DNA of 64,000 nt from Sweltsa coloradensis (GCA_024449915.1 JAMZAV010001822.1:62001-126000), one strand, 5' to 3'; positions 24,561 to 36,997 are shown, counted from the stretch's first letter. The notes: generated from the letters alone by a model not told the origin. Translations and numbers: made by a program.

Positions 24561-25644
24561 CTACTTGAGACAAGGTCGGTACACTTCATCCAGTAGTGTG
24601 TAGGCACCAGATTCTCGGCCTGTGGACTTCCAGTGCTTGCTAGCCAGGCTCAGCACTTCCACATCTTCTTCGATGTCTTCTATGACAGGCATTTTTACCA
24701 GTACTCTCCATTTCTTTCTATCCTCCCATGTTCTTTCTCATTAACTAGGAAAACGCTAAAGTCCCGCCGCGTTGATGGATGAGCTTTTTTGTAAGTTTTT
24801 AGTTTGCGTGGTACCACTTTTCCTTTGCAAGTGCTTTGTGAATGCATTGTAGATGATTGTTGTCAAGTTTCTATTGTTACTTGTTAATTGTTATTATAAA
24901 CCTAAAAAAACTCATATTAAAACCTTTATTCTATGGATTCTGTCTAACTTTTTCAACTTTTTCTTTCAAAAAGCAATACATAACCATTACCTTAATGTAC
25001 ATGTAAAATATGAACGTTGTAGCCCCACCCGTTTGGTCAGAATCGTCCCAAATGTCACGAAAATATCGCACTAAAAATCGAAAAAATCGTAAAAGTACGA
25101 TATTCATGAGAAATATTTCTTCGATTGTACCTAAAAACAATACACCTCTAAGTTCAGAGATTTCGAAGGTCCCCTCCAATTTTCATCAAGATCGGATATG
25201 CCGTTTGCTGGTAGAGAGTTAACAAACAGACAGAAAAACAAACAAAAAAACAAACAAAAAAAAACACCCGAGCTAAATTTTTTGGGGGTCAGTGAAATTG
25301 AAGTCTTCGCTTTACTCGCTTCGCTCATCCACTCATTCTCTCCCATGATTATCCTTTTTCTCAACGTTCCATTTTATTTGGTCCCTCCATCTATCTCTTG
25401 GGCGTCCAACTCTTCTTACTCCCCCGCATGTGCGTTCAAATTCTCTTCTTGGGATTCTATCTTGCTTCATTCTTCGTACATGCCCATACCACCGAAGTCT
25501 TTCTCTTCCTATTTTATTTCTTAGACTTTCCACTCCTAGTTTGTTTCTTATTGTTTTGCTCCGTACTATGTCTATTTTTGTTAAGGCTACAGAACGTTTT
25601 AGAAATGTCATCTCTGCTGCCTGTAATCTGCTATCTTCATTTCC
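24561..25644 (-). pseudogene. LINE reverse-transcriptase ORF 3' end, split by Helitron-like B1
   Basis: Minus-strand frame 25644 to 25331 reads RLQAAEMTFLKRSVALT, then ERLRWYGHVRRMKQDRIPRR and GRPRDRWRDQIKW. These are hallmarks of the C-terminal part of non-LTR retrotransposon polyproteins (RLRW-GHV, then GRPR-RW). After the inserted element (24745-25330) the frame resumes at 24744 with ERTWEDRKKWRVLVKMP and runs to a TAG at 24561-24563. The two parts are not in one clean frame, so it is dead. The upstream domains (endonuclease, RT core) are absent, as in 5'-truncated copies. Confidence 0.8.
24745..25330 (-). mobile_element. Helitron-like element B1
   Basis: On the minus strand it begins about TGGATGAGCGAAGCGAG and ends AGCGTTTTCCTAG. 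The body carries ATATGCCGTTTGC, ACAAACAGACAGAAA-type and CCGTTTGGTCAGAATCG blocks shared with B2, B3 and B4. It interrupts a LINE frame. No transposase frame; a recurring short frame (CSPTRLVRI) is only a by-product of the repeat. Confidence 0.6.
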
Positions 25645-26045
25645 TCATTTCCTCCTATTGTCCACGTCACTAATGCATATTATTGGGAGGAAATACATTT
25701 TGTATAAACCTGTATGATATTTCTTCTTTCCATAATAGTTTACATACACTTAGGTAAATGTTTAATAAAATAATATTACGTTATAATAAACATTCAATAT
25801 TTAATCGTAGTAATAATGAATTATAAGTTACACAACGACAGACATTCGTATATTCTCACACTTGTAAGTACTACTCACATTAATTTGTACAACGCTCTGG
25901 AGAAAATTTGAAATGACATTAATATTATGCAAATTCTAAAATGTACAAAACACTGACATTTTTGTACAGAACAACTTAAGAGCTATACCGGTGCGTCGAC
26001 TTTATGCTTAAACATGGCGTTTATTGTTTAGTAGTGTTGATTAGA
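25645..26045. other. Nothing recognised
   Basis: AT-rich spacer between the LINE fragment and the next Helitron-like copy. Confidence 0.4.
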
Positions 26046-26740
26046 CTAGGCCGCTTCGCAAACGCTTTTTCTACCGCGTTGATGGATAAGCTTTTATGCA
26101 AGTTTTTACTTTTTAGTATGCATGGGATCTCTTTACTTTTGCAAGTCCCATTGCAAAATCATTTTTGTTAAATTAAGATATAAATTATAACGAACATAGT
26201 ATTAATTGCTATGGTAATACCAATTAATAGAATGTAAAATATCTGGAGGCCCGAAGATTTGCTTTTTGAATTCATTGTAGGTGATTGTTGTCAAGTTTCT
26301 ATATTTACTTGTTATAATTATTTTACATCTCAAAAAACTCATATTAAAACCTTTATTTCTATGGATTTTGTTAACTTTTTCAACTTTTACTTTCAAAAGG
26401 CAATACATCACCATTACCTTGATGTCCATGTGAAATATGAACGTTGTAGCCCCATCCGTTTGGTCAGAATCGGCCCAAATATCACGAAAATAGTGCATTA
26501 AAAATAAAAAAAAACTTTTAAAGTACGATATTCAGGAGAAATATTTCTTCGATTATACCAAAAAACGTGGCAGGTCCAAGTTCAGAGATTTCGAAGGTCC
26601 CCTCCAATTTTCATCAAGATCGCATATGCCGTTTGCCCGGTAGAGCGCGAACAAACAGACAGAAAAAAAGAAGAAAAAAACACCCGAGCTAATTTTTTGG
26701 GGGGGTCAGTGAAATTGAAGTCTTTGCTTTGCTCATCCAA
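26046..26740 (-). mobile_element. Helitron-like element B2
   Basis: The minus strand starts TTGGATGAGCAAAGC and ends GCGAAGCGGCCTAG. Body blocks match B1, B3 and B4. Its 3' end differs from B1 and B4 (GCGGCCTAG versus GCGTTTTCCTAG), so at least two subfamilies are present. Confidence 0.6.
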
Positions 26741-28411
26741 TAAAGCAATTCTGTTTTTTGTATGTTGTTCTGTATAAAAATGTCAATTTGTGCATTTTAG
26801 AATTTATGTGATGTAATTTCAAATTTTTCGACAGAGGTACAAATTAATGTGAGTACTAACGAGCGTGCAGAATACATGAATGTCTCGTGAAGACTCTTCA
26901 GAATGAAATTAGTTGTGAAACAACTCGTGGCGTCCAGTTTGAATCTCGAACAAACTCGGGAATAACCCTCCTGGTCATGCCCGTCCGTCTCCAATTGGAA
27001 CATTGCTGCTAGCTTCCTTCGGAACGTTCCATAGACCATTTCCCTCGTTGTTTGCGTAGGCCTCCCAACTTTTATTTCTTGACTTCTCCTTCCATCTTTT
27101 CCTTACTTTGCTGTTGTGAGCTGATTTGAGATGAGTGATCTTATTGCCCTATAGTTTATTTTGTTCCCCACAGTACATTTTGTAGTTCAACTAAATGTTA
27201 TTTGGTATGCTCATGACTAGCATTTTCAGACTAAGTCTTTCATATTTCTTCATAACTTATTGATTGGATATTGCTTAACGTCTCATATTTATGCACTTTG
27301 GCTAATCGAGAATATGGATAATAATTAAATTCGAGTTTAAAACTTATGTATGTAAATTTGATCTTAATTAGTAATATTCCATTTAGCCAACTACTCGCAG
27401 TTTGATCACAACGTGTAGCCCAATGTTAAATCGCAAGTCATCACGTTGACCATAACTTCATCTGTTGAGAGTCCATGTTAGTATTCCAGAAATTGTTCTG
27501 ATTTACTTGTGTATTCTTTCAAAAATCTTGAAAAGTAAAAGTAGTTCAACAGAAGTAACTTCATCTGTTGAGAGTCCATGTTAGTATTCCAGAAATCCTT
27601 CCGATTTACTTGTGTATTCTTTCAAAAATCTTGAAAAAGTAAAAGTAGTTCAACACAGAAAACCAAGTCAGTGAGGGTTCTAGCATCTTTTCCAACCGTC
27701 AATCTGAACCAGTCCAGTCGCAACTGTGTGGCTTGTCATGGTTACCACCGTAAATAGTCCAGCAAGAACCTGGTTTCTTTGGCGAGTGGCCGATCAGAAT
27801 CAGTTTTATTTTTTCACCTTTTTTAGCCTGCATCATATTATGTTGTGTTTGTTAAGAATAGTTACCCACGTAAATATTTCTTAACTACAGGTAAAACTAC
27901 GTTAACAGTTTTAAATTTACTTTCAGCTTTTGATTTAAAACCAAAATCTGTAATTTTTAAAATGAAACCGTTTTCACACGCCTCTAGCCCGATATCACTG
28001 ATCGTTTTGACATCTCTACTAATTTGCAAGTTACCTGATAGAAGTGGATCATTTTTTTAAATCCTGAAGTGGCGTACCTATTAATAAACGCGAAGCACAT
28101 ATGAAGCAAAATCACTTTGTAGAGATCTTCTAGTGGGGGTGCAATCCACATTTGAATCAACATGGTAGTACCGCTCCACTTGTTTAGTTGCTTAGGGAAA
28201 CTGAGAAATTCAAGCTACATTTCATAGTTCACTAGACGGGACTAAGTAAAGATCAAGCTGCCAGCGGAATTTATTTTCATGTAAGAAATATTCTGCAGTG
28301 GCGGCAGCTGGTTATTAATTAATGTTAATTACAAACGGTGGTCAGTTACGTTATAATAAAGGCATGTAACAACAAGATTGTATGGAAAATTATTAAATTG
28401 GATTATTATAG
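26741..28411. other. Unassigned, with a 103-bp tandem duplication
   Basis: Two adjacent units, 27453-27555 and 27556-27657, begin TAACTTCATCTGTTGAGAG and differ at only a few positions. Otherwise no gene or known repeat is seen. Confidence 0.6.
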
Positions 28412-29008
28412 AGCTTTATTATTATTATTATTATTATTATTTATTTTCCACTAATAGGCTTAGTAGGAAGGTTGGCAGAAAAGGGCAGTATGCCCCAAGC
28501 ACAAGGTGTCTGCCCCTCTACACAACAAACTGTGATAATAAACAAGAACTTATAAAACATAGAACATAGAGATAAAAGACAAACATAGAAGAGACAAATT
28601 AACAAAACAATAACAATTCAATGAATTCATAATAATATCAAAAAAGCAATCATAATGTTGAAGACTTAACAACTCTCTTAAAAGCAGACATGGCAAGACC
28701 TTGCGTTTCTTCGGACAGGGAGTAGTTCCAAATTTTGGCAGATCGGCAGTAGAACCCACTTATGTACGCGCTGGTTCGGGCAAATGGTGGCGTGATGGAC
28801 TGGGCCTGGTTACGTCTTGAATCGCGAAGATTCCAAGACACCCGATGGAATGGGTCAAGGTCTACACAGCCAGTCAACATCTTTTTGAAGAACAAAACGT
28901 CCACTTGCTTCATGAGTTGTTCAATGGTGGAAAGGCGACATTGACCACGACGTGTAGAGGCACTTGGTTCTTTGTAACCCATAATATGTCTGGTGGCACG
29001 ATTTTTAT
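28412..29008 (-). pseudogene. 5'-truncated LINE, C-terminal RT-downstream region
   Basis: The minus strand reads NRATRHIMGYKEP, then RRGQCRLSTIEQLMKQVDVL, then SAKIWNYS and ends in a stop at 28650. This pattern (R-T-R-I-GY, D-LFF-K, R-WN) matches the end of Jockey/I-type LINE polyproteins. The 3' untranslated part runs to a (TAA)n tail at about 28414-28443, a common LINE 3' end. The frame opens abruptly near 29008, a typical 5' truncation. Confidence 0.75.
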
Positions 29009-29429
29009 TTCATCAAATGCCACCAGCTCACAGTAAAAGGGAACTTGGAAAGATGTCTTCAATAATGAACGTAAATTACTAGTACATGCTAAGTACTATA
29101 AATATGATGAATAAATCAAATAAATATATAAACTCATATTTAGAGTCTACCCACTCTCACCTATGTACTATTATTGCTTAACACTTTAACAACTGATTTT
29201 AAATAGAAGACATATATACAATTTATTGTGTGGCTCGTTGCTATGCCGGCTCCAAATTCACCGCTTACAGTACGTTAGTATTGCATCGTATTGAGAGTTG
29301 AAAGTTCAATTTCAGATGCAAACCATACCAGTGATTTAAATCACACTTAAAGCAGGAGTAAACTCAAATGATCAACGAGCAACACAGCACGACATTTGTA
29401 CAGAAGAACTTCTTTGGTACATTATTATT

Positions 29430-29815
29430 AAACAAACAAATAAATATTTTGTATTTAGAGTCAACCCACTCGGTCACCACTGATTTTCCCTGGGGGACAT
29501 TCCCATAGCTAACCAAGTCGACCCTCTTGGCATGAGCGAACAATGACCAACGACAGACCAGTATATGAAGAAGAAACAACGGTCCTAGCAAGCTGGACAA
29601 GAATCCACCCGCGGACAGCGCCAGAATCAACAAGGTTAATTTGGAACATTTACAATTTATATGTGCCTTGTTGCTAGGGTGACCCCTAAGTTACCATTTA
29701 CACATTCCTAGGCCACGAATTGATGTATTAAAATCCATAACATAAATTAAAAATCTGCCTATAACGAGATTCGAACCCTGGACCTTCTGCATTGGAAGCA
29801 GATGAAAGCACATTA
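29430..29815 (-). repeat. SINE1, near full length
   Basis: The minus strand starts with a tRNA-like head (CTTCCAATGCAGAAGG, then GGTTCGAATC). The body contains GCCTTGTTGATTCTGGCGC and a tail that reads TAGAGTC-ACCCACTC-like before an AT-rich end. The anticodon-loop sequence TTCCAAT would correspond to CCA. Related copies lie at 33489, 38687 and 50400. Confidence 0.75.
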
Positions 29816-31068
29816 AGAAAAATCTAAGCTTTAAGCGAGATTAAAACCTTGTATGTCAAGTGATAACAAAATAGACCTGCAAGACTTGCAAAAGTTAACT
29901 GAATCTTAACATTTCAATAGGTTGGCTAAAGTGGAGGCAGGGTGCTGCAATAGAAACACGAAAGTATGTCGACATACAAGAAACTTTCCAGGGCCCTCTT
30001 TAGATATTGAGGTACACTAATCTAGAAGGGTCACTTAAGGTTGCACAGGAGTAGCTATAATATCGGTGCGATGCAGTGTCCCAGCATTTCAGTTAGAACT
30101 CGGCCCACAACTGTCATAACGACATATTTTTTTTTTTACTTTATTCACGATAAAATTTACCAGGACTTATGTTTTGTCGATTTTCGAAATTGTATATAAT
30201 ATGGTCTTATAAAAATTGAGAACTTGGTCAAAATTTTGAAAATTTACCTTCACTTTAGAGCTTTATAAAAAAATTACAAAAAATTTTATGGAAAAAGTAC
30301 AAAACATAAGTTCTAATTTCAACATTTATCTTCAAAATAAAAAAAAAATTATCAAAATCGTATGGGTAGTAACCGCTAAACTACTGAAATTCGAATGCAT
30401 GTTTGTAGCTATTTTAGGCCTTTTTAGCCCCAGCAAGTGGCGCACTCTCGCGATACGACCTTTTGAGTGACAGAATGGTTATTTATGTTCGAAATAACAA
30501 TTTCATTGGCCACAGAGTAAAACTGTTCAGCTAATGCTGAACACCACTCAATGCATAATACATGTTTACTGTTTTTGCTATGAACACGGCAACAATAATA
30601 CATTGTGTTCTTTGTGTAAGCTGTTATGCTTGAATCAACCATATTATTTTTCACGCTGAGCCCAATAAAAACGTACACAGCATAATCATAATGTGCATAC
30701 GATATAACTTCGAAGGAAAATGCTAAATTATAGTATGATCTGCAACGGTCATATGTTCATATTTGGATCACGCTTCGCACATGATGTGAAAATAAATTTA
30801 CATTACAGCATGTAACGGAACGCAATCTTTGTTAGCCTAGTATGATACGTGTCAAATTATAACAGTCAAAATTACTCGTTTTGGAGTCGAACCCGGATCA
30901 TTCGGTTCTATCCGCGCGTTTTCTTGTTGCACGAGCTGTAGTATCCACGTCACAAAGTACTCGGATTGAATTGCGCATGGCCATTTAAAAATGTAAAGTT
31001 AAATAGTGTTCCAGTTTGGAATCATTGTGTGTTTAATTTACACGACTGTCAATACGAGATATCATAAT
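29816..31068. other. Unassigned, with a foldback and a tRNA-like piece
   Basis: A foldback with roughly 65-bp arms lies at about 30127-30195 and 30282-30345 (GACTTATGTTTTGT against ACAAAACATAAGTTC). A minus tRNA-like fragment with an inverted B box (GGAGTCGAACCCGGATC) lies near 30885-30950. No gene is supported. Confidence 0.5.
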
Positions 31069-31535
31069 ATTGTATTAAAATTGACTCCACTGGGAATAGA
31101 ACCCCGGCCGGTCTCACGCTGTCCGGGCGGTCGGGGCGGATGCTCTTACCAAATGAGCATTGGAGACGGCGTCATGAATTCGGTCTATTTGGTAGTTTTA
31201 TTTTATTATTGGCGTGTGATCAAATACAAATCGTGAACATTGTAGGCACTACACCCAAAAAAATCAGAACGTTAAAGGTCTATTCACGTCAGAAAATTTA
31301 AATCCGATCATTGTACAAGCTGTATTCGCATGGTCATATCCTCTGTGCATATAAAAAATATATTAATCTAGGTTTTGTTTGTGCCTTTTAAGAACGACGT
31401 GGATCGATGCAGATCTGATTTAAAGCACTTCTGATTCTAATAAACGCAATAAATTAGTACACAGCTGCCCCCTCCCCTCCCCAGCAGAAAGCATTTCTCT
31501 TGCAATAGTAAGATATTATTCTCAAGGCCATGCAT
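31069..31535 (-). repeat. SINE3 duplicate, first copy
   Basis: A tRNA-like head on the minus strand (CATTTGGTAAGAGCATCCGC, then GGGGTTCTATTCCCAGTGG) has an unusually GC-rich central arm. The copy at 32428-32818 shares not only the head but about 300 bp of downstream sequence (TCCGATCATTGT, TTCTAATAAACGCAATAAAT, AATAGTAAGATATTATTCTC), so a larger unit was duplicated. Confidence 0.75.
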
Positions 31536-32427
31536 CGTGTGTAAACTGGCTCCTGACAGCGTATGCGTGACAAGTTTTAACTTTTTTTACGTGCCAATCA
31601 CGCATCATTGTTATTTGTGAATATTGTCTATTGTGCCATGCAAGTACCTAACCAACATACAGATGACATAAATAGCGGATCGACGACACATTATGTAGAT
31701 TTGCCACGTCATCGTCATTAGTAAATTTATCTAGATAACTTTGTCAGCTTCAAATGGTAATTTTGTCTTTCAAACTTGCTCTATCTTAGAAATTGTCTTT
31801 GCTTTTACATGTTTTTGATAATTATTATTTTTGGGTGTTGAATGACCTGCGTTACCTGAAGACGGAAAAGGTTCATATAATTTCCGAAGCTAAGTTTTTA
31901 AACGGTTACTACGATGAAATCTTTTAACCATAAAACGAGAATCATTAGCGTGCAGTAAAGACCGTGGCCTAGTACAATGAAAATGTAAATAACGACCTGG
32001 AATTAACAGACAGACAATGTAAAAATATGGAAACAAATCGATTCTATATAACCTCCAAATACAAAAATTGTAAAAACAAAACGGCAGCCAAGCTCTCCTT
32101 CAAAAGTCTTCGGCTGTGAATGCTGTTGAGCCAAGCATTTCATTCTTTCTCTCTAGTTTCCCATTGAAAAGAAGTCAGTCAGATCATTTCGCCTGTTAAC
32201 AAACGCCAAACCAACCATTTTCGTGGTAAAAAAGTAAAAATTTTAAACTCAAAATCATATACAAAATTACTTGGCAATTGAATTTGGTTCATTACGAGAA
32301 CTCTGGTCTTGAGCATGGGGTGGTCTGTTTTACATGGCCACACATTCATTTGTTTGAGTACCAAATCATTTCTGGGAGAAAAATTGGTGGACTGTCAACA
32401 CAAGATATCTTTATCTTACATATTATA
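31536..32427. other. Nothing recognised
   Basis: Unique AT-rich sequence between the two SINE3-containing duplicates. Confidence 0.4.
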
Positions 32428-32818
32428 TTGTATTAAAATTGTCTCCACTGGGAAAAGAACCCCGGCCGGTCTCCCGCTGTCCGGGCGGTCGGGGCGGATG
32501 CTCTTACCAAATGAGCATTGGAGACGGCGTCATGAATTCGATCTATTTGGTAGTTATATTTGATTATAATTGGCGTGTGATAGTTAAGTTTCGATATAAT
32601 CAAATACAAATGGTGAACATTGTGGGCACTACGTGAGAAAATCTTCATCCGATCATTGTGCAAGCAGTATTCGCACAGGCATATCCTCTGTACGTACACA
32701 TGAAAGATATCAATCAAGGCTGTTGATTCTAATAAACGCAATAAATTAGTCCACAGCGGTCCCCTCCCCCCTCCAGCAGCAAGCATTGCTCTGGCAATAG
32801 TAAGATATTATTCTCACA
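32428..32818 (-). repeat. SINE3 duplicate, second copy
   Basis: Direct repeat of 31069-31535, shorter by about 75 bp in the middle. The GC-rich arm (CCGGCCGGTCTC, then GTCCGGGCGGTCGGGGCGG on the plus strand) is nearly identical to the first copy. A (CA)n run follows at about 32815-32826. Confidence 0.75.
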
Positions 32819-33084
32819 CACACACACTCGCATGCGATGTCTGGTCTTTGTCGGCGAAAGTGAACAGCACATACTGGACGTAAGCGAGAAGACGCGTGAC
32901 TCACACCCACTTGGTCATATAGGGTCCACCCGCTATCTGTTACATTGGGTGTTTGTAAGTGTGAATCGTGAACGGAACGGTGCAAACAACGATGCATTTC
33001 AGAGTCTCAAAACTCAAAATAAACATAAGAGAATCGTTCTCGATAAACTAAAAGAGAGCGGTGAGCATCCATCAACGCGAAACC

Positions 33085-33300
33085 GACAGTGTTGGCCGGT
33101 GTTGGCTCGAGCGCTAAGCGCTCGACTCTGATTCGGGAGGTCCCGGGTTCAAATCCCGTTGTGACCGGCAATCCTGACTGAAGGGTTATTCCGATGTTTT
33201 CCTCAGTCGTTAATGCGAATGCAAGGGATTGAGTCCTCTTAAATAGCCCTCGGACATCCCTTCACAATTGTCCTATCCGCAATATAGTTGAAGAGGGTCA
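33085..33300 (+). repeat. SINE4, tRNA-derived
   Basis: The tRNA-like head GTTGGCTCGAGCGCTAAGCG, then GGTCCCGGGTTCAAATCCCG, ends in a GTGACCGGCA boundary. The body reads TTCCGATGTTTTCCTC, then TTAATGCGAATGCAAGGG, which resembles a SINE body I associate with arthropods (recollection, unchecked). A partial second copy lies at about 33788-33860. Confidence 0.7.
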
Positions 33301-33488
33301 CACCGGTTAAATCTGATGTGTATACCCTACAGCGGGCACCCTACAAAAATGTATATATTTATCAACGCGAATATACCCTATAGCGGCGATAGCCTATCAT
33401 ATTAAAACCAAATTAGTGGTTAAAAACACTGTTTTCAATTGTATTCATTACAAGTTTTTCTGTATTGGTTTCTAATATATACGTTATA

Positions 33489-33705
33489 GTATGAACTCGT
33501 TGGTCGTGTGGTTAGAGGCTCTGATCCTATATGCAGAAGGTCCAGGGTTCGATTTCCGCTGTAGGCAGATTTACTGATGTGAATTCGAGACCATCAGTTC
33601 TAAGGAATGTGTAAACAGTGACTTTATAGCAACGAGGCACATAATAAATTATAAGGTTATTTCGAATTAGCCTTGTCGGTTCTGGCACTGACTGTACTAC
33701 AAGTG
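33489..33705 (+). repeat. SINE1 copy
   Basis: tRNA-like head CTCGTTGGTCGTGTGGTTAG, then GGTCCAGGGTTCGATTTCC, followed by the SINE1 body (GTGACTTTATAGCAACGAGG; GCCTTGTCGGTTCTGGCAC). The tail is lost. Confidence 0.7.
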
Positions 33706-33999
33706 TCACTGTACCCACATACCCCTTTCACTAGTTGTGCTGACCATTGATCTTTGAAGGATACAACAATGTTCGCTCCCCGAAAAATAAGGGCTAGTTT
33801 GTACGGGAGGTCTCGGGTTCTGAATCCATCCCGTCACAACCGGCAATCTTGACTGAAGTTTTTTTCTTAGGTTTGTTTAGTCCAACAACAGTGTTATTGT
33901 TACGATTATAATTAGGACTATTATTCAAACCATGCACTGATTATTATTGTAGTATCGTATGCTAGCATATAATAATGCAGTGATAGCAATAATATAAAA

Positions 34000-34110
34000 C
34001 TTGTGTCCTGACCGGGGATCTTACCCGGGTCTAGGTTATAGCAGTTGAGTGGTGTGTATCCTGTGACCAGATTGTTCTGGACTCGAACCCAAGTCGCGTC
34101 AAATTTTATT
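34000..34110. pseudogene. tRNA-like fragments
   Basis: Two B-box-like stretches in inverted form (GACCGGGGATCTTACCCGGG near 34010 and GGACTCGAACCCAAGTC near 34078) without complete tRNA structure. Probably remnants of tRNA-derived repeats. Confidence 0.4.
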
Positions 34111-34416
34111 GACAATATTTTTTATGTTGATGGTCTAGCCTGTATTCAGAATAATAATAACATTATACTTATTTCAAATGTCGCGTAATGTTCTTTTATT
34201 CTTTATTTGCAATCCCTCATTCCATAGAATAATGATCATTGCATAGAGACGAAAACTAAACATTTATTGAATTATCTTTTGGATTTCCTCACATTATGTG
34301 ATGGGTTCGTTACACTCGAGATAAAACATTAGTATGTGAATGTAAACACTTCTTTAGCTATACTTGATGGACGACACGTCATTTTACGCCAGCTCGTGAA
34401 TGGGGTTTGATCTCAG

Positions 34417-34644
34417 TGCGACCTTGGGCAATGTGTGAGCGCATCTCGCGTCCTCTCAAACCTTTCTGCAGTACAAACAGATCCCACTGCCTCGCCGCAA
34501 AAATACGGCTCGCTATTGGAGGGACAAATCAAAAAGACTTTGAGCGGAACGTCTGGGGCCCTCCCCCAACACGTCTCTCCCGCAATCCCCTCACCCATGT
34601 CCGTTTCATCTCCAAGATTATGCTTAACGCCTGTGACACCTTAA
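34417..34644 (+). CDS. Candidate terminal coding exon, unknown protein
   Basis: After an acceptor-like TTTGATCTCAG (to 34416) one frame is open for 75 codons to a TAA at 34642-34644. It is Ser/Thr/Pro-rich (contains SAVQTDPTASPQKYGSLLEG and SPAIPSPMSVSSP). The segment is clearly more GC-rich than its surroundings. The pyrimidine tract is poor, a second plus frame and a minus frame are also open here, and no upstream exon is identified, so it may not be real. Composition suggests a disordered tail if translated. Confidence 0.22.
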   Translation, partial: CDLGQCVSASRVLSNLSAVQTDPTASPQKYGSLLEGQIKKTLSGTSGALPQHVSPAIPSPMSVSSPRLCLTPVTP

Positions 34645-35041
34645 GTAACGTTCAATCCGTTTCATTATTCTACGGTAGTTGGTAGTACTGTATTTATACC
34701 AACATTTACCAGCATATGGTGCAGTTCCACGGAAGTTAGAACAAGAGAATTTGGAGAGAAGTATCAAGAAGATTTTCCCAGACTATTGAGGAAGAAAAGT
34801 ATCAAGGGAATGGGCAGGATGAAAAACTAAAACATAATATAAAAGAAGAGAACAAGGATTGGAGACCGAGCTTGAGCTAAAAGAAACGTCTAACATGGTT
34901 TGGACTTTGGATGCACAAGGATAATGTAAAAACACTTGAAAGATAATATTGAACTATACTGGTGAAAAACTATTCAAATTTTTCCAACAGAGGCGAGATA
35001 AAGATCTTACTTAATATTTTGATTGTTCTTTTGTGTCTTAA
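34645..35041. other. Unassigned
   Basis: A purine-rich stretch at 34840-34945 can be read as a weak, frameshifted relic of a LINE C-terminus (RLTWFGLWMHKDN), but this is too short to call. Confidence 0.3.
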
Positions 35042-35751
35042 CCTTTTCAGTGCTAGACCCACATATACGCGGTTCACTTCTCGCGATGTTTGTTTAAATT
35101 GTACCGAGTCAATACACTGTAGATACCGACTTATAGTCAATTAATACCACGGATGACATCTATCTGCAAATTGTTGGTACAACAAGGTAATACTTTTGAC
35201 TATCCATACATTTGTCTGGTTTGAGATAGTTTGAAGTCATGTAGATAACATTATCAACAGACCTCGTCAAGTAAATAACATTATCAACAGACCTCGTCAA
35301 GTAAATATAACCTTATCTTCATGCCGAAAAAGCAATATTTTGACCAATTATATTGCAGATCTTACTTTGACTTCTGAATCGGATGATAAAGTAGAGTTTG
35401 ACTGCGACTCGAGTTCAAATTACTATTATAAAGGTGTTGATGACAGTGATTACGAAAATAATTCTAGACCTACTGCTGCACATGTTGCCGTCGTGCGGCA
35501 CCTACAGTACTGTTTGTACAGTGTGTCTGCTATAGCTATATAAGCCTAGACCCACTAAAGCCTACAAGGTTAACAAAGTAAGAAGAGTAGTACTTGAATC
35601 TAACTAAGACTAGAATGCTAATAACCTATCCTCAAATTTGATCTTTCGAATCTAAATGTAAGGATATGTGAATTCTAATGCAAAACAATATGTATTTCCG
35701 AAAAAGAACTCTGCACTGAGTGTGTGAAGTAGAGGGTCAGAAACCTAGCAC
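35042..35751 (+). mobile_element. Possible piggyBac-like remnant
   Basis: TTAA lies immediately outside both proposed ends (35038-35041 and 35752-35755), the piggyBac target. The left end CCTTTTCAGTGCTAG and the inverted right end GTGCTAGG share only GTGCTAG, so the right end may be incomplete. Inside, 35340-35543 encodes an acidic peptide (SESDDKVEFDCDSSS) like the acidic N-terminus of many piggyBac transposases. A 31-bp tandem duplication lies at about 35241-35303. Confidence 0.35.
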
Positions 35752-36257
35752 TTAAGACTGTTTGCCAAGCTCGGGCCAACTTTTTTTACAATGTTAAAAT
35801 TAAATGCCCATTTAAAAAACGCTCGATCGTCAAATCTAGCTAATTTCACATACAGAACGTACCGCTTTTTGACCTTTAATTTTCATAAAAAAATCTGCAT
35901 TTTTGGAAGGCTGTTCACAACGGATGAGCGCGTGTCTCGATCAAAGACGATTTTGAAATTTCAAATAATTGTCTCTTACACAAAATTGGGAAATTACTAC
36001 AAATTACAGTTTGGTATCATATTAACGGTCATTTATTAAGAAAAGTGAGCAGTATTTGGAAAATGTGCAGCGATACCAACTATTACACATTCTTAACATT
36101 TTGGTGCAAACCACAACCCGATAGGACAAATGATAAGAGCTTCCAAGTGATCCTGACTTCACCTCTGCGTTCTGCGTCAAAGCCTGGGTTTCCTTATGAA
36201 AGACAGACCTTTGATTTACAAACAAATAAAGTTTTTCTATTATGTCTTTAAAAGTAA
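35752..36257. other. Nothing recognised
   Basis: AT-rich unique sequence up to the Helitron-like copy. Confidence 0.4.
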
Positions 36258-36956
36258 TTAAGCGAGCGAAGGGAGCGTTTCCATTTGACTCTGACAGAAA
36301 AAATAGTCACTGTTTGTTTGTTTGTTTGTATGTCTCGCCATAACGTTCGAACGGAGGCTCGGATCGAGTTGAAATTTGGACCATCCGCAAGCTTCGTTCT
36401 CAATTGAATGCCATTAGTTTTGTGGCAAAATCGTTCAAAAAGTTAAAAAGTTACATTAAAGTTAATCGAAAGTTTTTTTTTCAAACTAAACGGCAACAAA
36501 ATCTGAGGTGGCCAAATCATTTAGAATGTCCGTCCGGTCACGAATATGTTAATTTTATTTTGATCCGATAAGTAGTGTAGATGGAAATTACATTTTAACA
36601 AAAGTAACGTTACCATGGCAACGAAAAGTCGCACGAGATTGCTGGCCACTATGCACTGCCATCTAGAAGTAATCAAAATACTCTCGAGGAAGCAGTGTAT
36701 TATTTGTTACCAAAGAGTTAAAATAGTTTCCCTGAAGAAATGATGACAAGGTCCTCTAGATGGCGGTGGATTTTATCCACAAAGAAAAGGTTTACCCACG
36801 GGTTTACCCAAATACCTTGGCAATAATAAATAATATTGGAAACATGGCCCCGTGGACAGCGAACGTCGCAAATTTTAAAATTTTAAAGAATGTGCAATGT
36901 GGGTCTAGCTATAACACGCGCTCGCTTATCAACGTGTCAAACTAAGCGTTTCCTAG
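36258..36956 (+). mobile_element. Helitron-like element A3
   Basis: Starts TTAAGCGAGCGAAGGGAGCG and ends AGCGTTTCCTAG. It shares GAACGGAGGCTCGGATCG, the GACCATCCGCAAG block and CCTCTAGATGGCGGTGG with A1. It carries the empty site of the hAT element found in A1. Confidence 0.6.
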
Positions 36957-36997
36957 TACGTAACATTTTTGTGCAATCATTTAGAAGCTATTATTTA

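Noticed and set aside
24931..25222. Recurring short frames such as those with CSPTRLVRI
   Set aside because: They repeat in each B-type element at the same place with frameshifts, so they follow from the repeat and not from a conserved protein.
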